From NCBI GenBank assembly GCA_016742075.1, contig JACVCL010000002.1, positions 62,001 to 126,000 on the forward strand: 64,000 bases of DNA. The letters are read 5' to 3'. Each line of letters starts with the position of its first letter. Within the stretch, counting starts at the first letter, position 1. This document shows positions 44,495 to 52,622 of this stretch, one piece after another. Origin of the DNA: Phycisphaerales bacterium (GTDB lineage Bacteria; Planctomycetota; Phycisphaerae; Phycisphaerales; UBA1924). A model generated the notes under the pieces. That model worked only from the letters and a program-made list of their open reading frames with translations. It was not told where the DNA came from and made no database searches. Made by a program: the position numbers and the translations under genes.

Positions 44495-45889
44495 TCAGTC
44501 GTTGGTCATCTGCGACCCGAGGCGGAAATTCACGATCGTCATGGCGAAGATCATCGCGAACATGACCCAGGCGATGGCGGAGGCGAGGCCGAGCTCGAAG
44601 GTGCCCTTGAAGGCGCGCTCGTAGAGGTAGAACGCCAGCACGCGCGTCTCGGCCGCGCCGCCGGTCATCACCATCGCCTGCTCGAAGCCGCCCTGGAGGC
44701 CGCCGATCGTCGACATGATGACGATGAAGAAGGTGGTCGGCGCCAGCTGCGGCCAGGTCACGTGCTTGAAACGCTGCCAGCCCGAGGCGCCGTCGATGCT
44801 GGCGGCCTCGTACAGCTCGGGCGGCACGTTGGAGAGCCCGGCGAGGTACAGCAGCATGTTCCCGCCGCCGACGCCGCACCAGACGCCCATGACGATGAGC
44901 GCGGGCTTGGCGTAGGTGGGGTCGATGAGCCAGTCCGGCGGCTTCAGGCCGTCGGCCGCCCAGCCGTGGACGCGCCAGAGGACGATCGCCACGCCCCAGC
45001 CGGCCGCGAGCAGCGTCGCCGCCCAGGCCACGCGGCCGAACAGCGCCGCGGCCCCGGCCACGCCCGAGCCGAGGTTCCGCACGCCGTTCACGACCGTCAG
45101 ACCGGCCAGCATCGCCACGAGCCCGAACACGCCGGCCGCCCCGGCCTTCCACACCCACTCGGGCGTCTGCTTGGTGGCGTGGGTGATCCAGTTCAGCAGG
45201 GGCTCGAGGCCGGCGTTGATCAGACCGCCGCGCGGGCGGTAGAGCGTCTTCCAGAGCAGGAACATCGCGACGCCCGCGAGCAGGCTGGGCAGATAGAACA
45301 GCGTGCGGAAGAACGCTGAGCCGAAGGCCATCCCCCCCGCCACCACCGCCCCGAGCACGGCCATGGCCAGCACCGCGGCGTTCGACCGCGCGCGGTCGAC
45401 CTGGAACACGGTGAGATCGGTCAGCCCGATCTCTCCGGACTTCACCGCGGTGAGCTCGGTCGGGGCCGGGCCGGGGGTGGTGAGCATCCAGACGCCGAAG
45501 CACGAGATGGCGGTGACGGCCAGGGCCACGCCGACCCCCCAGGCCTTGGAGCCGCGACCCGCCGGGCTGCTCTTGGCGTTGAGCAGCAGCGCGAGGCCCA
45601 GGCTGCCCGCGATGCCGATCGGGATACCGATCATCAGGTACACGGTGTTGCCGAAGTAGTTCCAGAAGAAGCCCGACTCATCGCCCCAGAGCAGACGGGC
45701 GTAGTTCTCGATGCCCACGAACCGCACCGGCGTGCTCGAGAATGAGTTGTGCTTGGTCAGGGCCCAGTCGGTGAAGCTCATCGCCAGCGAGAAAAGCACC
45801 GGCCCGGCCGTGAACACCAGGAAGCCGAGCAGGTTCGGCAGGAGGAACGCCAAGGCGATGAGCAGACGTTTGCGTGCAGAGCCGATCAA
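44495..45889 (-). CDS. Carbohydrate ABC transporter permease (MalF type) with two inserts
   Basis: A 464-residue permease, about 170 longer than the usual 290-310. The first helix is at residues 9-36 and the core resumes at FFRTLFYLPSLL (193-204). It continues at PPDWLIDPTYAKPALIVMGV (317-337) and PPELYEAASIDGASGW, the EAA loop. Insert 1 (about residues 106-192) and insert 2 (about 228-316) each carry two hydrophobic segments, such as WGVGVALAVTAISCFGVWML and VFGLVAMLAGLTVVNGV. The protein could therefore have about ten helices. The TTG start overlaps the stop of the binding-protein gene (TTGA). E. coli MalF is also enlarged, but by a soluble loop, not by extra helices. Confidence 0.9.
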   Translation of the reverse strand: MIGSARKRLLIALAFLLPNLLGFLVFTAGPVLFSLAMSFTDWALTKHNSFSSTPVRFVGIENYARLLWGDESGFFWNYFGNTVYLMIGIPIGIAGSLGLALLLNAKSSPAGRGSKAWGVGVALAVTAISCFGVWMLTTPGPAPTELTAVKSGEIGLTDLTVFQVDRARSNAAVLAMAVLGAVVAGGMAFGSAFFRTLFYLPSLLAGVAMFLLWKTLYRPRGGLINAGLEPLLNWITHATKQTPEWVWKAGAAGVFGLVAMLAGLTVVNGVRNLGSGVAGAAALFGRVAWAATLLAAGWGVAIVLWRVHGWAADGLKPPDWLIDPTYAKPALIVMGVWCGVGGGNMLLYLAGLSNVPPELYEAASIDGASGWQRFKHVTWPQLAPTTFFIVIMSTIGGLQGGFEQAMVMTGGAAETRVLAFYLYERAFKGTFELGLASAIAWVMFAMIFAMTIVNFRLGSQMTND

Positions 45890-47781
45890 CGCCCACGCCC
45901 CCCCTCACCCGCCCGCCCGCCGTGCACGCTGCTCACCTGAGCGGGCTTGCGGGCCGCTTCGACCTGCTCACGCACGCCCCGCTCGGGGTCGAACGGCCGG
46001 CCCACGAGCTTCTCCCACTGGGCCCGCAGCCGCGAATCCCGAAGAAGGTTGGCCCGGATCTGGGCGTTGACGCCGTCCTCGATCTGCTTCACCGCCTCCT
46101 CGGGCGTCAGGCGGTTGTTGGTGACCCGTTCGATGATGGGGCCGTCGATCTCGCCCACGCGGGCCCGGTCGACGAACGGGGAGAGCTCGGTCGGCACCGC
46201 GAAGTCCATCGCCTCGACGAAGACCGGCGAGTCGAAGCCCTCGAGCCCGGGAAGGGCCCGCGGCGGGCCGGCGATGCCGTTGCGGTTGGTCACGTGCATG
46301 TCGCCGGCGATCGAGTCGAACGTGAAGTTGATCTGGTTGTTGTAGTCCTCGCTGGCGAGGAACTCGAGGAATCGCACGGCGTAATCGCGCCGAGGCGAGG
46401 CCCGATTGGCGATCGCCACGCGGGCGCCGGCCTCGTACGTGGGCTCGGTGCGGAGCGACGGGATGTGGGCCACGCCGAGGTTGAGCAGCAGACGGCGGTC
46501 GTCGGCCGTCAGAGCCCGCTCCATCGCGGCGTACTGCCCGTCGCTGATCGGCCGGAGGACCTCCACAACGAGGCTGCGCAGGGCCGACTCGAGCAGTTCG
46601 CGCTCGGTGCGCGATGATTCGTCGGTCTTTCCGGCGAGCGCGGCGATGGTTCGCTCCATTGCCGGTCGGATCACACGGTCGCGATTGCGCTCGGCGAGGC
46701 CCTTGTAGCTCCAGCGGCCGTCGGTGACCATCGCCGAGACTTTGGCGGCGAAGAGCGCCGAGGCCGAGGCCGAGGCGGCGTCGGCGTTCATGTTCGCCCC
46801 GCCAGCCGCGGCCATGCTCGCCGCCTCGGCCGGGGTGGGCATCACCTTGTGCCGGTACATCAGGTCCTGGTAGGCCCGGAACGCGGCGACCGTGCGGGGA
46901 TCGTTGTAGACGCAAGCGGTGCCGTCGTCGGTGAACAGCCGGGCGCCGTTGGCCATGGCCATAGGCGTCGGGTGCATGCCCATGATGCCGACGCGCCGGC
47001 CGGTCGTGTCCCGGGCGGTCAGTGTTCTGCCGACCTCGATCAGCTGCTCGATGCTCCACGGCCCCTTGGGCTCGGGGATGCCCGCCTCCGCGAAGAGGTC
47101 GCGGTGGAAGAACAGCACCGTGTACCCGATGTTGCACGGGAAGGCGTACTGCCGTCCGTCGATCGACATGCTGTACACGGCCACCGGGAACACCCGGTCG
47201 GGCCCGAACCCCTTCTGCTTCGCGGCGTCGGTCACGTCGAGCGCCACCCCGGCCGAGACGAGCTGCCGGAGCTGGATCGGGCCGTAGCTCTCGATAATGT
47301 CGGGGCCGGCGCCCGCCACGCACTGCACGATCGTCTTGGTGATGTCGCGGTTCGTGGGGTCGGTGACGATGTCGATCGGCTCGCCGTAGGTGCGGAGGTG
47401 CCACTCCCGGAACAACTGGCACTGAACGGCCCGCGCGGGGTTATCGTCGGTCGACCACACCAGCGTGGGTGTCGCGGCCAGCGGACGGTCGGCCCGGGCG
47501 TTGTAGAACGAGCGGAAGGCGGCCACGAGGGGCGCGCGTTCGTCGCGGCTTTTGAGGGCCAGGTCCGCCCAGCGAGCGGGCGGTGAGAGGCCCTCCGCCT
47601 CGGCCTTGGCACGGAAAGCCTCGAACAGGCCGCGGACCCGTTCGTTGGGCGGGCTGTCGGCGACACCGAAGTAGGCGGCGATGACGTCCTCATCCCGGGC
47701 CTGATCGGGAAGGACCACGAGATAGGCGAAGCCCGTCAGGGCCGTCCAGAGAGCAATCAGGCCGAGGATGATCCAGCGCAT
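45886..47781 (-). CDS. Membrane-anchored extracellular solute-binding protein (family 1)
   Basis: A 631-residue binding protein, longer than the usual 400-450. The N-terminus is an uncleaved-looking helix (MRWIILGLIALWTALTGFAY) without a lipobox, so it is probably anchored in the inner membrane. A helical extension of about 110 residues precedes the binding fold, which starts at TPTLVWSTDDN. Family features include GAGPDIIESYGPIQLRQLV and YAFPCNIGYTVLFFHRDLF, the latter typical of sugar-binding proteins. Another region of about 80 residues (near 415-490) is an insert. It is the first gene of the operon, with a good promoter 18 nt upstream, and is coupled to the permease gene by a TTGA overlap. 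Confidence 0.9.
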   Translation of the reverse strand: MRWIILGLIALWTALTGFAYLVVLPDQARDEDVIAAYFGVADSPPNERVRGLFEAFRAKAEAEGLSPPARWADLALKSRDERAPLVAAFRSFYNARADRPLAATPTLVWSTDDNPARAVQCQLFREWHLRTYGEPIDIVTDPTNRDITKTIVQCVAGAGPDIIESYGPIQLRQLVSAGVALDVTDAAKQKGFGPDRVFPVAVYSMSIDGRQYAFPCNIGYTVLFFHRDLFAEAGIPEPKGPWSIEQLIEVGRTLTARDTTGRRVGIMGMHPTPMAMANGARLFTDDGTACVYNDPRTVAAFRAYQDLMYRHKVMPTPAEAASMAAAGGANMNADAASASASALFAAKVSAMVTDGRWSYKGLAERNRDRVIRPAMERTIAALAGKTDESSRTERELLESALRSLVVEVLRPISDGQYAAMERALTADDRRLLLNLGVAHIPSLRTEPTYEAGARVAIANRASPRRDYAVRFLEFLASEDYNNQINFTFDSIAGDMHVTNRNGIAGPPRALPGLEGFDSPVFVEAMDFAVPTELSPFVDRARVGEIDGPIIERVTNNRLTPEEAVKQIEDGVNAQIRANLLRDSRLRAQWEKLVGRPFDPERGVREQVEAARKPAQVSSVHGGRAGEGGRGR

Positions 47782-47798
47782 CGTGGGGCTCGGGGCTG

Positions 47799-47827
47799 AG
47801 TGTAAAGGGGGCGGACCACTTCGCCAA
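47799..47827 (-). promoter_or_regulatory. Promoter of the sugar ABC transporter operon
   Basis: TTGGCG (47827-47822), 17-nt spacer, TACACT (47804-47799) on the minus strand. The predicted start lies only about 10 nt before the ATG at 47781, so the leader is very short. Confidence 0.55.
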
Positions 47828-47880
47828 TCCGCACAGGCGGCACAACCCCAACACCGCGCGATTCCGCCGGAGCCCCGCCG

Positions 47881-47909
47881 TTCACCGCCCGGCACCGGGG
47901 GCCGATAGT
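47881..47909 (+). promoter_or_regulatory. Promoter of the small protein gene at 47936
   Basis: TTCACC (47881-47886), 17-nt spacer, GATAGT (47904-47909). The predicted start is just before the AGGAGG at 47921. It is divergent from the ABC operon promoter. Confidence 0.45.
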
Positions 47910-47935
47910 CCCTCCCGCACAGGAGGACAGCAGGG

Positions 47936-48217
47936 ATGGCGACTTCTCCGGAAACCTTCGCTCAGGTCAAGAACATTCTGCGGAAGCTCGATCGGTCGAT
48001 CGACGATGCCCGCACCCGCCGGACCAACCCGGCCCCGGCGCCGGCGGCTCCGCAGGTTCAATCCATCGCCCCGCGGCCGGCTGTGCAACCGTCGCAGGCC
48101 CCGGCCGCCCCCCTCGCCGATCGCCCGGGACGGGCCAAGCCCCTCGCCCGCCCGATGAGCCCGGGTTACGGCCCCAACGGAAACCCCAACGGTGGGAATC
48201 CCGGGTTCAGGCGGTAA
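47936..48217 (+). CDS. Small hypothetical protein
   Basis: A 93-residue protein I do not recognise. The first 30 residues are polar and may form a helix (TFAQVKNILRKLDRSIDDAR). The rest is rich in Pro, Ala, Gly and Asn (for example GYGPNGNPNGGNPGFRR) and is probably disordered. The ATG at 47936 has a perfect AGGAGG (47921-47926) 9 nt before it, which supports real translation. It has no membrane segment or signal peptide. It lies between the ABC operon and tRNA-Gln. Confidence 0.7.
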   Translation: MATSPETFAQVKNILRKLDRSIDDARTRRTNPAPAPAAPQVQSIAPRPAVQPSQAPAAPLADRPGRAKPLARPMSPGYGPNGNPNGGNPGFRR

Positions 48218-48288
48218 GACCGGCACGCCGCTTCAAAACCACCCTATTAGGGTATTCCAAGCCGTATCGGTGCCTGTGCCCCCGCGAC

Positions 48289-48316
48289 TTGCCCGCGCCG
48301 TGCGGCCCGCTACCAT
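48289..48316 (+). promoter_or_regulatory. Promoter of tRNA-Gln
   Basis: TTGCCC (48289-48294), 16-nt spacer, TACCAT (48311-48316), with the tRNA 5' end 16 nt downstream. Confidence 0.5.
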
Positions 48317-48331
48317 GTCCCCCTGCCCCGT

Positions 48332-48402
48332 TGGGGATTGGTGTAACGGTAGCACGAGTGGCTCTGAACCACTTAGTCTAGGTTCGAATCCTAGATCCCC
48401 AG
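48332..48402 (+). tRNA. tRNA-Gln (anticodon CTG)
   Basis: A complete cloverleaf. The 7-bp acceptor stem is TGGGGAT with ATCCCCA and the discriminator is G. The D arm contains TGGTGTAACGGTAGCA. The anticodon stem-loop AGTGG-CTCTGAA-CCACT gives anticodon CTG. The T arm contains TAGGTTCGAATCCTA. CCA is not encoded. Four T residues follow directly. Confidence 0.97.
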
Positions 48403-48689
48403 TTTTCCGCCAATGCGGGATGTCCCGAGGACCCGGGACCCGCCCCTGCTTGCAGGCCCCACCGTGGTGCGGGGCGGCTCGCTGACGGCGGTAGCCCGCC
48501 TCGGCGAAGTGAATCCCGATAATCTGGAAGATTCTGCTAGACCCCGCTCAGGGGTCGTGTATAGTCGTCTCAGCCGCGTGAAGGGGTTTCACCCTTTCTC
48601 TCGGCCCGTTGGACCGACGCTGGTTCGCCCGAGGCTCCGCAGCGGTTCTCATTTGACTGGTGACTCTCGGGCTGGATCGAGTGCCTCGC
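48403..48689. other. Non-coding gap and leader of the RRM protein gene
   Basis: I see no gene in this 287-nt stretch. It holds short hairpins (for example 48540-48545 with 48551-48556) and a candidate promoter at 48538-48565, which would give a leader of about 115 nt for the RRM gene. Confidence 0.5.
48538..48565 (+). promoter_or_regulatory. Candidate promoter of the RRM protein gene
   Basis: TAGACC (48538-48543), 16-nt spacer, TATAGT (48560-48565). The -10 box is strong and the -35 box is weak. Confidence 0.45.
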
Positions 48690-49028
48690 ATGAAGATTTA
48701 CGTCGGCAACCTCCCGTATCAGACCACTGACAATGACCTCCGTTCGCTGTTCGAGCCGCACGGTACCGTGACGTCGGCCTCGATCGTCATGGACCGCGAG
48801 ACCGGCCGCTCCCGCGGCTTCGGCTTCGTCGAGATGGCGACCGATAGCGAGGCCCAGACCGCGATCAGCGCCCTGAACGGGTCGCAGTTCTCCGGCCGGG
48901 CCCTGACCGTCAACGAGGCCCGTCCGAAGTCGCCCTCGGGCGGCGGCGGTGGCTACGGCGGCGGCGGTGGCGGCGGCCGTGGTGGCCGCGGCGGCTATGG
49001 CGGCGGCGGCGGCGGCGGCCGCTGGTAA
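48690..49028 (+). CDS. Glycine-rich RRM RNA-binding protein
   Basis: A 112-residue RNA-binding protein with one RNA-recognition motif (residues 1-80): RNP2 is KIYVGNLPY and RNP1 is RGFGFVEM. The last 35 residues are nearly all Gly with Arg and Tyr, as in cyanobacterial and plant cold-inducible RNA-binding proteins. The start ATG at 48690 matches the family N-terminus MKIYVGNLPY. Its long leader and dedicated terminator suggest a highly expressed single gene, perhaps induced by cold; that is inference. Such proteins bind single-stranded RNA, probably as chaperones. Confidence 0.96.
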   Translation: MKIYVGNLPYQTTDNDLRSLFEPHGTVTSASIVMDRETGRSRGFGFVEMATDSEAQTAISALNGSQFSGRALTVNEARPKSPSGGGGGYGGGGGGGRGGRGGYGGGGGGGRW

Positions 49029-49059
49029 TCCGGCCCGTCTCCATCCTCTGAAACTCTGC

Positions 49060-49096
49060 CCGAGCGTCGGCGTGTCCGACGCTCGGTTTTCTTTTT
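49060..49096 (+). terminator. Rho-independent terminator of the RRM gene
   Basis: A perfect 11-bp stem (49060-49070 with 49076-49086, 5-nt loop CGTGT) followed by TTTTCTTTTT. It is the clearest terminator in the window. Confidence 0.95.
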
Positions 49097-49152
49097 GGCG
49101 CGAGTTCCGCTGGAATCCTGGAACACCGCGGGACGAACTCCTCGGCGACGAC

Positions 49153-50544
49153 ATGCCCGGCAACGAGACGTTCATCTTCCGATCACGGATCCCGGCCGCA
49201 GCCGGCGAAGTGTTCGCCTGGCACGAGCGGCCGGGAGCCTTCGAACGGCTGACCCCGCCGTTTGAGCATGTGACCCTCGCCGAGATGACCGACGGGATTC
49301 GTGACGGGTCGCGGGTGACCCTGAAAATCCGCAACGGCCCTCTCAGGCTCACGTGGGTGGCCCGGCACTCCGGATTCGTCCCGGGCCGGTCGTTCGTGGA
49401 CACCCAGGAGCGCGGGCCGTTTGCACGGTGGGTGCACACGCACCGGTTCATCCCCGATGGCGGCAGCGCAATGGTGATGGAAGACCACGTGGAGTACCGG
49501 CCGCCGCTGGGATGGCTCGGCCGGGTGGCGGGCGGAGGGGTGATCCGTCGCAAACTTGGGCGGATGTTCGGGTACCGGCACCGCGTGCTGGCGGGTGACA
49601 TCGCCGCGCACGCGGCCTGGCGGGGCCGGCCGCGGCTGCACGTGATCCTCACCGGCGCTTCGGGATTCCTCGGCTCCGCACTCGCGGCGTTCCTGACCAC
49701 GGGCGGTCACGCGGTCAGCCGTCTGGTGAGAAGCAACCCCGACCCGGCACGCGGCAGGTATCTCTGGCGGCCCGATCAACCGGATCCGGGGATCGACCCC
49801 GCGCTGCTGGCGAGCGCCGACGCGGTCGTTCATCTGAGCGGCGAACCGCTGATCGGCGGCCGGTGGACGCCCGCGAAAGCACGCCGCGTTCGTGAGAGCC
49901 GCGTCGCCACCACGGCCGCCCTCGCCCGCGCTGTCGCGGCGACCACACCGAGCCCCCGGGTGTTCGTTTCGGCCTCCGGCACGGGGTTCTACGGGGACCG
50001 CGGAGAAGCCGAACTCGACGAGTCGGCGGATGCGGGCAGCGGGTTTCTCGCGGAGCTCTGCCGCGACTGGGAAAGCGCCGCGAAGCCGGCCGCTGAACAG
50101 GGTGTACGTACCGTTCAACTTCGGATCGGAGCCGTTCTGTCGCCCGACGGCGGCATCCTCAGGGGCATGGGCGGGCTGCTCCGGGTTGGCCTGGCCGGGC
50201 CCCTGGGGCACGGGAGGCAGCGGACGGGCTGGATCTCGCTCGACGACACCGTCGGCGCGATCCTTCACGTTCTGATGCGTCAGGATCTTCAGGGCCCGGT
50301 CAACCTGTGCGCGCCGGAGTGCCCATCCAACCGCGAGTTCGTTCGAGCGATCGGGCGTGCGATCCATCGGCCCGCCGTGATGCCGATGCCCGCGTGGGCT
50401 CTCCGGCTGATGTTCGGGCAACCGCTGGCCGAGGGTGCCCTGGCTTCGGCCCGGGTCATCCCGCGAGAGCTTACGGAGAGCGGCTACACGTTCCGCCACC
50501 CGACGCTGGATGGCACCCTCGCCCACGTTCTTGGAATCGCCTGA
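49153..50544 (+). CDS. SRPBCC domain fused to TIGR01777 epimerase
   Basis: A 463-residue fusion. The N-terminal 155 residues are a SRPBCC/START-like ligand-binding domain (FIFRSRIPAAAGEVFAWHER and later YRHRVLAGDIAAH). The rest is a short-chain dehydrogenase-type epimerase of the TIGR01777 group, with the NAD(P) motif LTGASGFLGSALAAFL, VHLSGEPLIGGRWTPAKA, and the family signature SASGTGFYGDRG. The reaction is unknown. The same fusion is found in other bacteria. The small membrane protein gene overlaps its stop (TGATG), so they are coupled. Confidence 0.92.
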   Translation: MPGNETFIFRSRIPAAAGEVFAWHERPGAFERLTPPFEHVTLAEMTDGIRDGSRVTLKIRNGPLRLTWVARHSGFVPGRSFVDTQERGPFARWVHTHRFIPDGGSAMVMEDHVEYRPPLGWLGRVAGGGVIRRKLGRMFGYRHRVLAGDIAAHAAWRGRPRLHVILTGASGFLGSALAAFLTTGGHAVSRLVRSNPDPARGRYLWRPDQPDPGIDPALLASADAVVHLSGEPLIGGRWTPAKARRVRESRVATTAALARAVAATTPSPRVFVSASGTGFYGDRGEAELDESADAGSGFLAELCRDWESAAKPAAEQGVRTVQLRIGAVLSPDGGILRGMGGLLRVGLAGPLGHGRQRTGWISLDDTVGAILHVLMRQDLQGPVNLCAPECPSNREFVRAIGRAIHRPAVMPMPAWALRLMFGQPLAEGALASARVIPRELTESGYTFRHPTLDGTLAHVLGIA

Positions 50545-50990
50545 TGACCGACTCCCGTTCCATCGCCGCGCCGACGCTCGGCCCGCCCGCGTGGATGAGT
50601 GTCACGCTGTACGCGGCCGCCGCGTACAACCTTGCCTGGGGGGTGTTCGTGATCCTGTTCCCGATGAAACTCTTTGAGTGGTCGGGGGTGTCTCCGCCGC
50701 TGAATTACCCGGAGATCTGGCAGTGCGTGGGGATGATCGTGGGGGTCTACGGCGTGGGCTACTGGTGCGCGGCCCGTGACCCGCTGCGGCACTGGCCGAT
50801 CGTGCTGGTGGGTTTCCTTGGGAAGGTGCTCGGACCGATCGGGATGGCCGATGCGCTGCGGCGTGGGGTGTTCCCGCTCGAGTTCGCGTGGACGATCGTG
50901 ACCAACGATCTGATCTGGTGGATCCCGTTCGGGCTCATCCTGTGGCGGGCCCGACGTGCGGGCCGCGAGGCGGCGGAACGCCCCGGATGA
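50544..50990 (+). CDS. Small four-helix membrane protein, unknown function
   Basis: A 148-residue protein with four hydrophobic segments, near residues 22-42, 58-78, 83-102 and 113-132. I do not recognise a named family. The pattern (Tyr/Trp-rich helices with short loops, for example LYAAAAYNLAWGVFVILFP) resembles small uncharacterised membrane proteins found next to TIGR01777 epimerases. The ATG overlaps the epimerase stop by one base (TGATG), which supports its reality and co-translation. Confidence 0.82.
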   Translation: MTDSRSIAAPTLGPPAWMSVTLYAAAAYNLAWGVFVILFPMKLFEWSGVSPPLNYPEIWQCVGMIVGVYGVGYWCAARDPLRHWPIVLVGFLGKVLGPIGMADALRRGVFPLEFAWTIVTNDLIWWIPFGLILWRARRAGREAAERPG

Positions 50991-51083
50991 GCCGCCAGCC
51001 CCGGCGACGCCGGACGGTGGTGTACCTTGTCGTAGTCTCGGGGCTCGGGCCCCGGTGACGCGACGCCCCGGCGGAGCACGGCC

Positions 51084-52622
51084 ATGCACACGTTCATCCA
51101 CGCTCTGGTCATCGCCGCGGTCTCGGCGGGTCTCTGCGCCGAGCCCCCTGCTGCCGCGCCTGCACCGGCGGCACCCACGGGCCCGACCGGTGCGGCTGAG
51201 GTCGATGCTCCCGACCGCTTGGTACGGGCCGCGCGGGCCGACCTGGCGCGTTCGTACATGCGGTTCGAGCGAGCTGTCGCCGCGCGGGCCGCAACACGCG
51301 AGGGTCTGGCCGCTGCGTCGGCCGTGTTCGACCGGGTAACGGCGATGTTCTTCGCGCTGCGGTTCAACTCAGCGATCGAGACGCTCGACCGGGAGGCCGC
51401 CCGCCTGGAGGGCGACGAGACGCCCGCGAGACGGCTGGCCGAGTCGCTCAAGGTGTTCATTTCTGATCGCGCGGTCCGGCCGGGAGAGCCTGTGGCGCTG
51501 CGGGCCCGCCCGCTGTACCGGGTCGAGGGGGCTGATCTCTCGACCGTCGCGCTCTCGGTCGAGATGGCGGGCGAGGCGGCGGTGGTGGTGCCGGCGGCGG
51601 GCGGAGAGTACCGCCCGGCCAAGCCCGGGGTGGCCGAGGTGTTCCTGGAAGTGCGCGGAATCGGCACGAAGCCCGCGTTCCGGGCGGCGGCGGGCAGAGT
51701 ATGGGTCGGGGCGCCTTCGATCGATGACGTCCGCGAGGACATTCTGGCCCGTCTGAAGGAGGCCGAGGACGGACTGGAATCGCGGATGCTGATGACGCCG
51801 ATGCTCGAAGCGTCGCTGGCGGTGGCGCGGGGTCGGGCGGGCCTTCTCGTGGCGCGGCCGAGCGAGGCCGACTCGGCGCAGTGGATGGCCGATCTGGGCA
51901 CGCTGGCGAAAGATCTTGACCGGGAGGCGGCCTCGCTCGAGGAGGGGGACGACCCGTACCGCCGGCGGACCGGCGACTGGTGGGCATCGGCGGCGGAGGG
52001 CGAGACGCGGATTCCGTTCAGGGTGTACGCGCCGGCGAAGGCGGTTGAGCGGGCCGACGCCAACGACGAGCGACTGCCGTTGTTCATCGCGCTGCACGGC
52101 GCGGGCGGCGACGAGAACATGTGGCCGGACGCCTACGGGGCGGGACTGCTCAAGCGGCTGGCCGATGAGCACGGCTTTCTGATCGCTTCGCCATCGACCT
52201 ACAGCGTCATGGGTTCGCCGAAGTGCCTCGACCGGGTGGTCGATGCGATGGCGGCTTGGTACCCGGTCGATGACAAGCGGATCTGCGTGATCGGGCACTC
52301 GATGGGCGGGGCGGCGGCCACCGGGCTGGCGCGCACGCGTGCGGCGATGCTGGCCGGGGCGGTGGGCATCGCGGGCGGGCGGATCGGGCGTGTGCCGGCG
52401 GGGGGGGGTGCGGCGGATCGTCGGCTGGCGCCGACCTTGATCTACGGTGCCGGGCAGGATTCCATCGTGCCGTCTGCCGGGCTCCGCGCGCAGGCCGAGC
52501 GGGCCCGCGCGGCGGGCTTGGCCGTCGAGTACCGCGAGATCCAGGACATGGGCCACACGCTGGTTGTGAACGCGGTGCTGAAGGAGGCGGTGCTGTGGTT
52601 GCTGGAGAAGCGGCGTGATTGA
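51084..52622 (+). CDS. Exported alpha/beta hydrolase (esterase-like)
   Basis: A 512-residue protein with an N-terminal signal peptide (FIHALVIAAVSAGLCA) and then about 290 residues of a helical and beta-rich accessory region. The C-terminal 200 residues are an alpha/beta hydrolase: HGAGG oxyanion loop (ALHGAGGDENMWPDAYG), nucleophile Ser406 in GHSMGG, Asp459 in GAGQDSIVP and His491 in DMGHTL. It resembles poly(3-hydroxybutyrate) depolymerase/feruloyl-esterase-like proteins, but the substrate is unclear. Its last eight bases overlap the start of the FAD enzyme gene. Confidence 0.85.
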   Translation: MHTFIHALVIAAVSAGLCAEPPAAAPAPAAPTGPTGAAEVDAPDRLVRAARADLARSYMRFERAVAARAATREGLAAASAVFDRVTAMFFALRFNSAIETLDREAARLEGDETPARRLAESLKVFISDRAVRPGEPVALRARPLYRVEGADLSTVALSVEMAGEAAVVVPAAGGEYRPAKPGVAEVFLEVRGIGTKPAFRAAAGRVWVGAPSIDDVREDILARLKEAEDGLESRMLMTPMLEASLAVARGRAGLLVARPSEADSAQWMADLGTLAKDLDREAASLEEGDDPYRRRTGDWWASAAEGETRIPFRVYAPAKAVERADANDERLPLFIALHGAGGDENMWPDAYGAGLLKRLADEHGFLIASPSTYSVMGSPKCLDRVVDAMAAWYPVDDKRICVIGHSMGGAAATGLARTRAAMLAGAVGIAGGRIGRVPAGGGAADRRLAPTLIYGAGQDSIVPSAGLRAQAERARAAGLAVEYREIQDMGHTLVVNAVLKEAVLWLLEKRRD

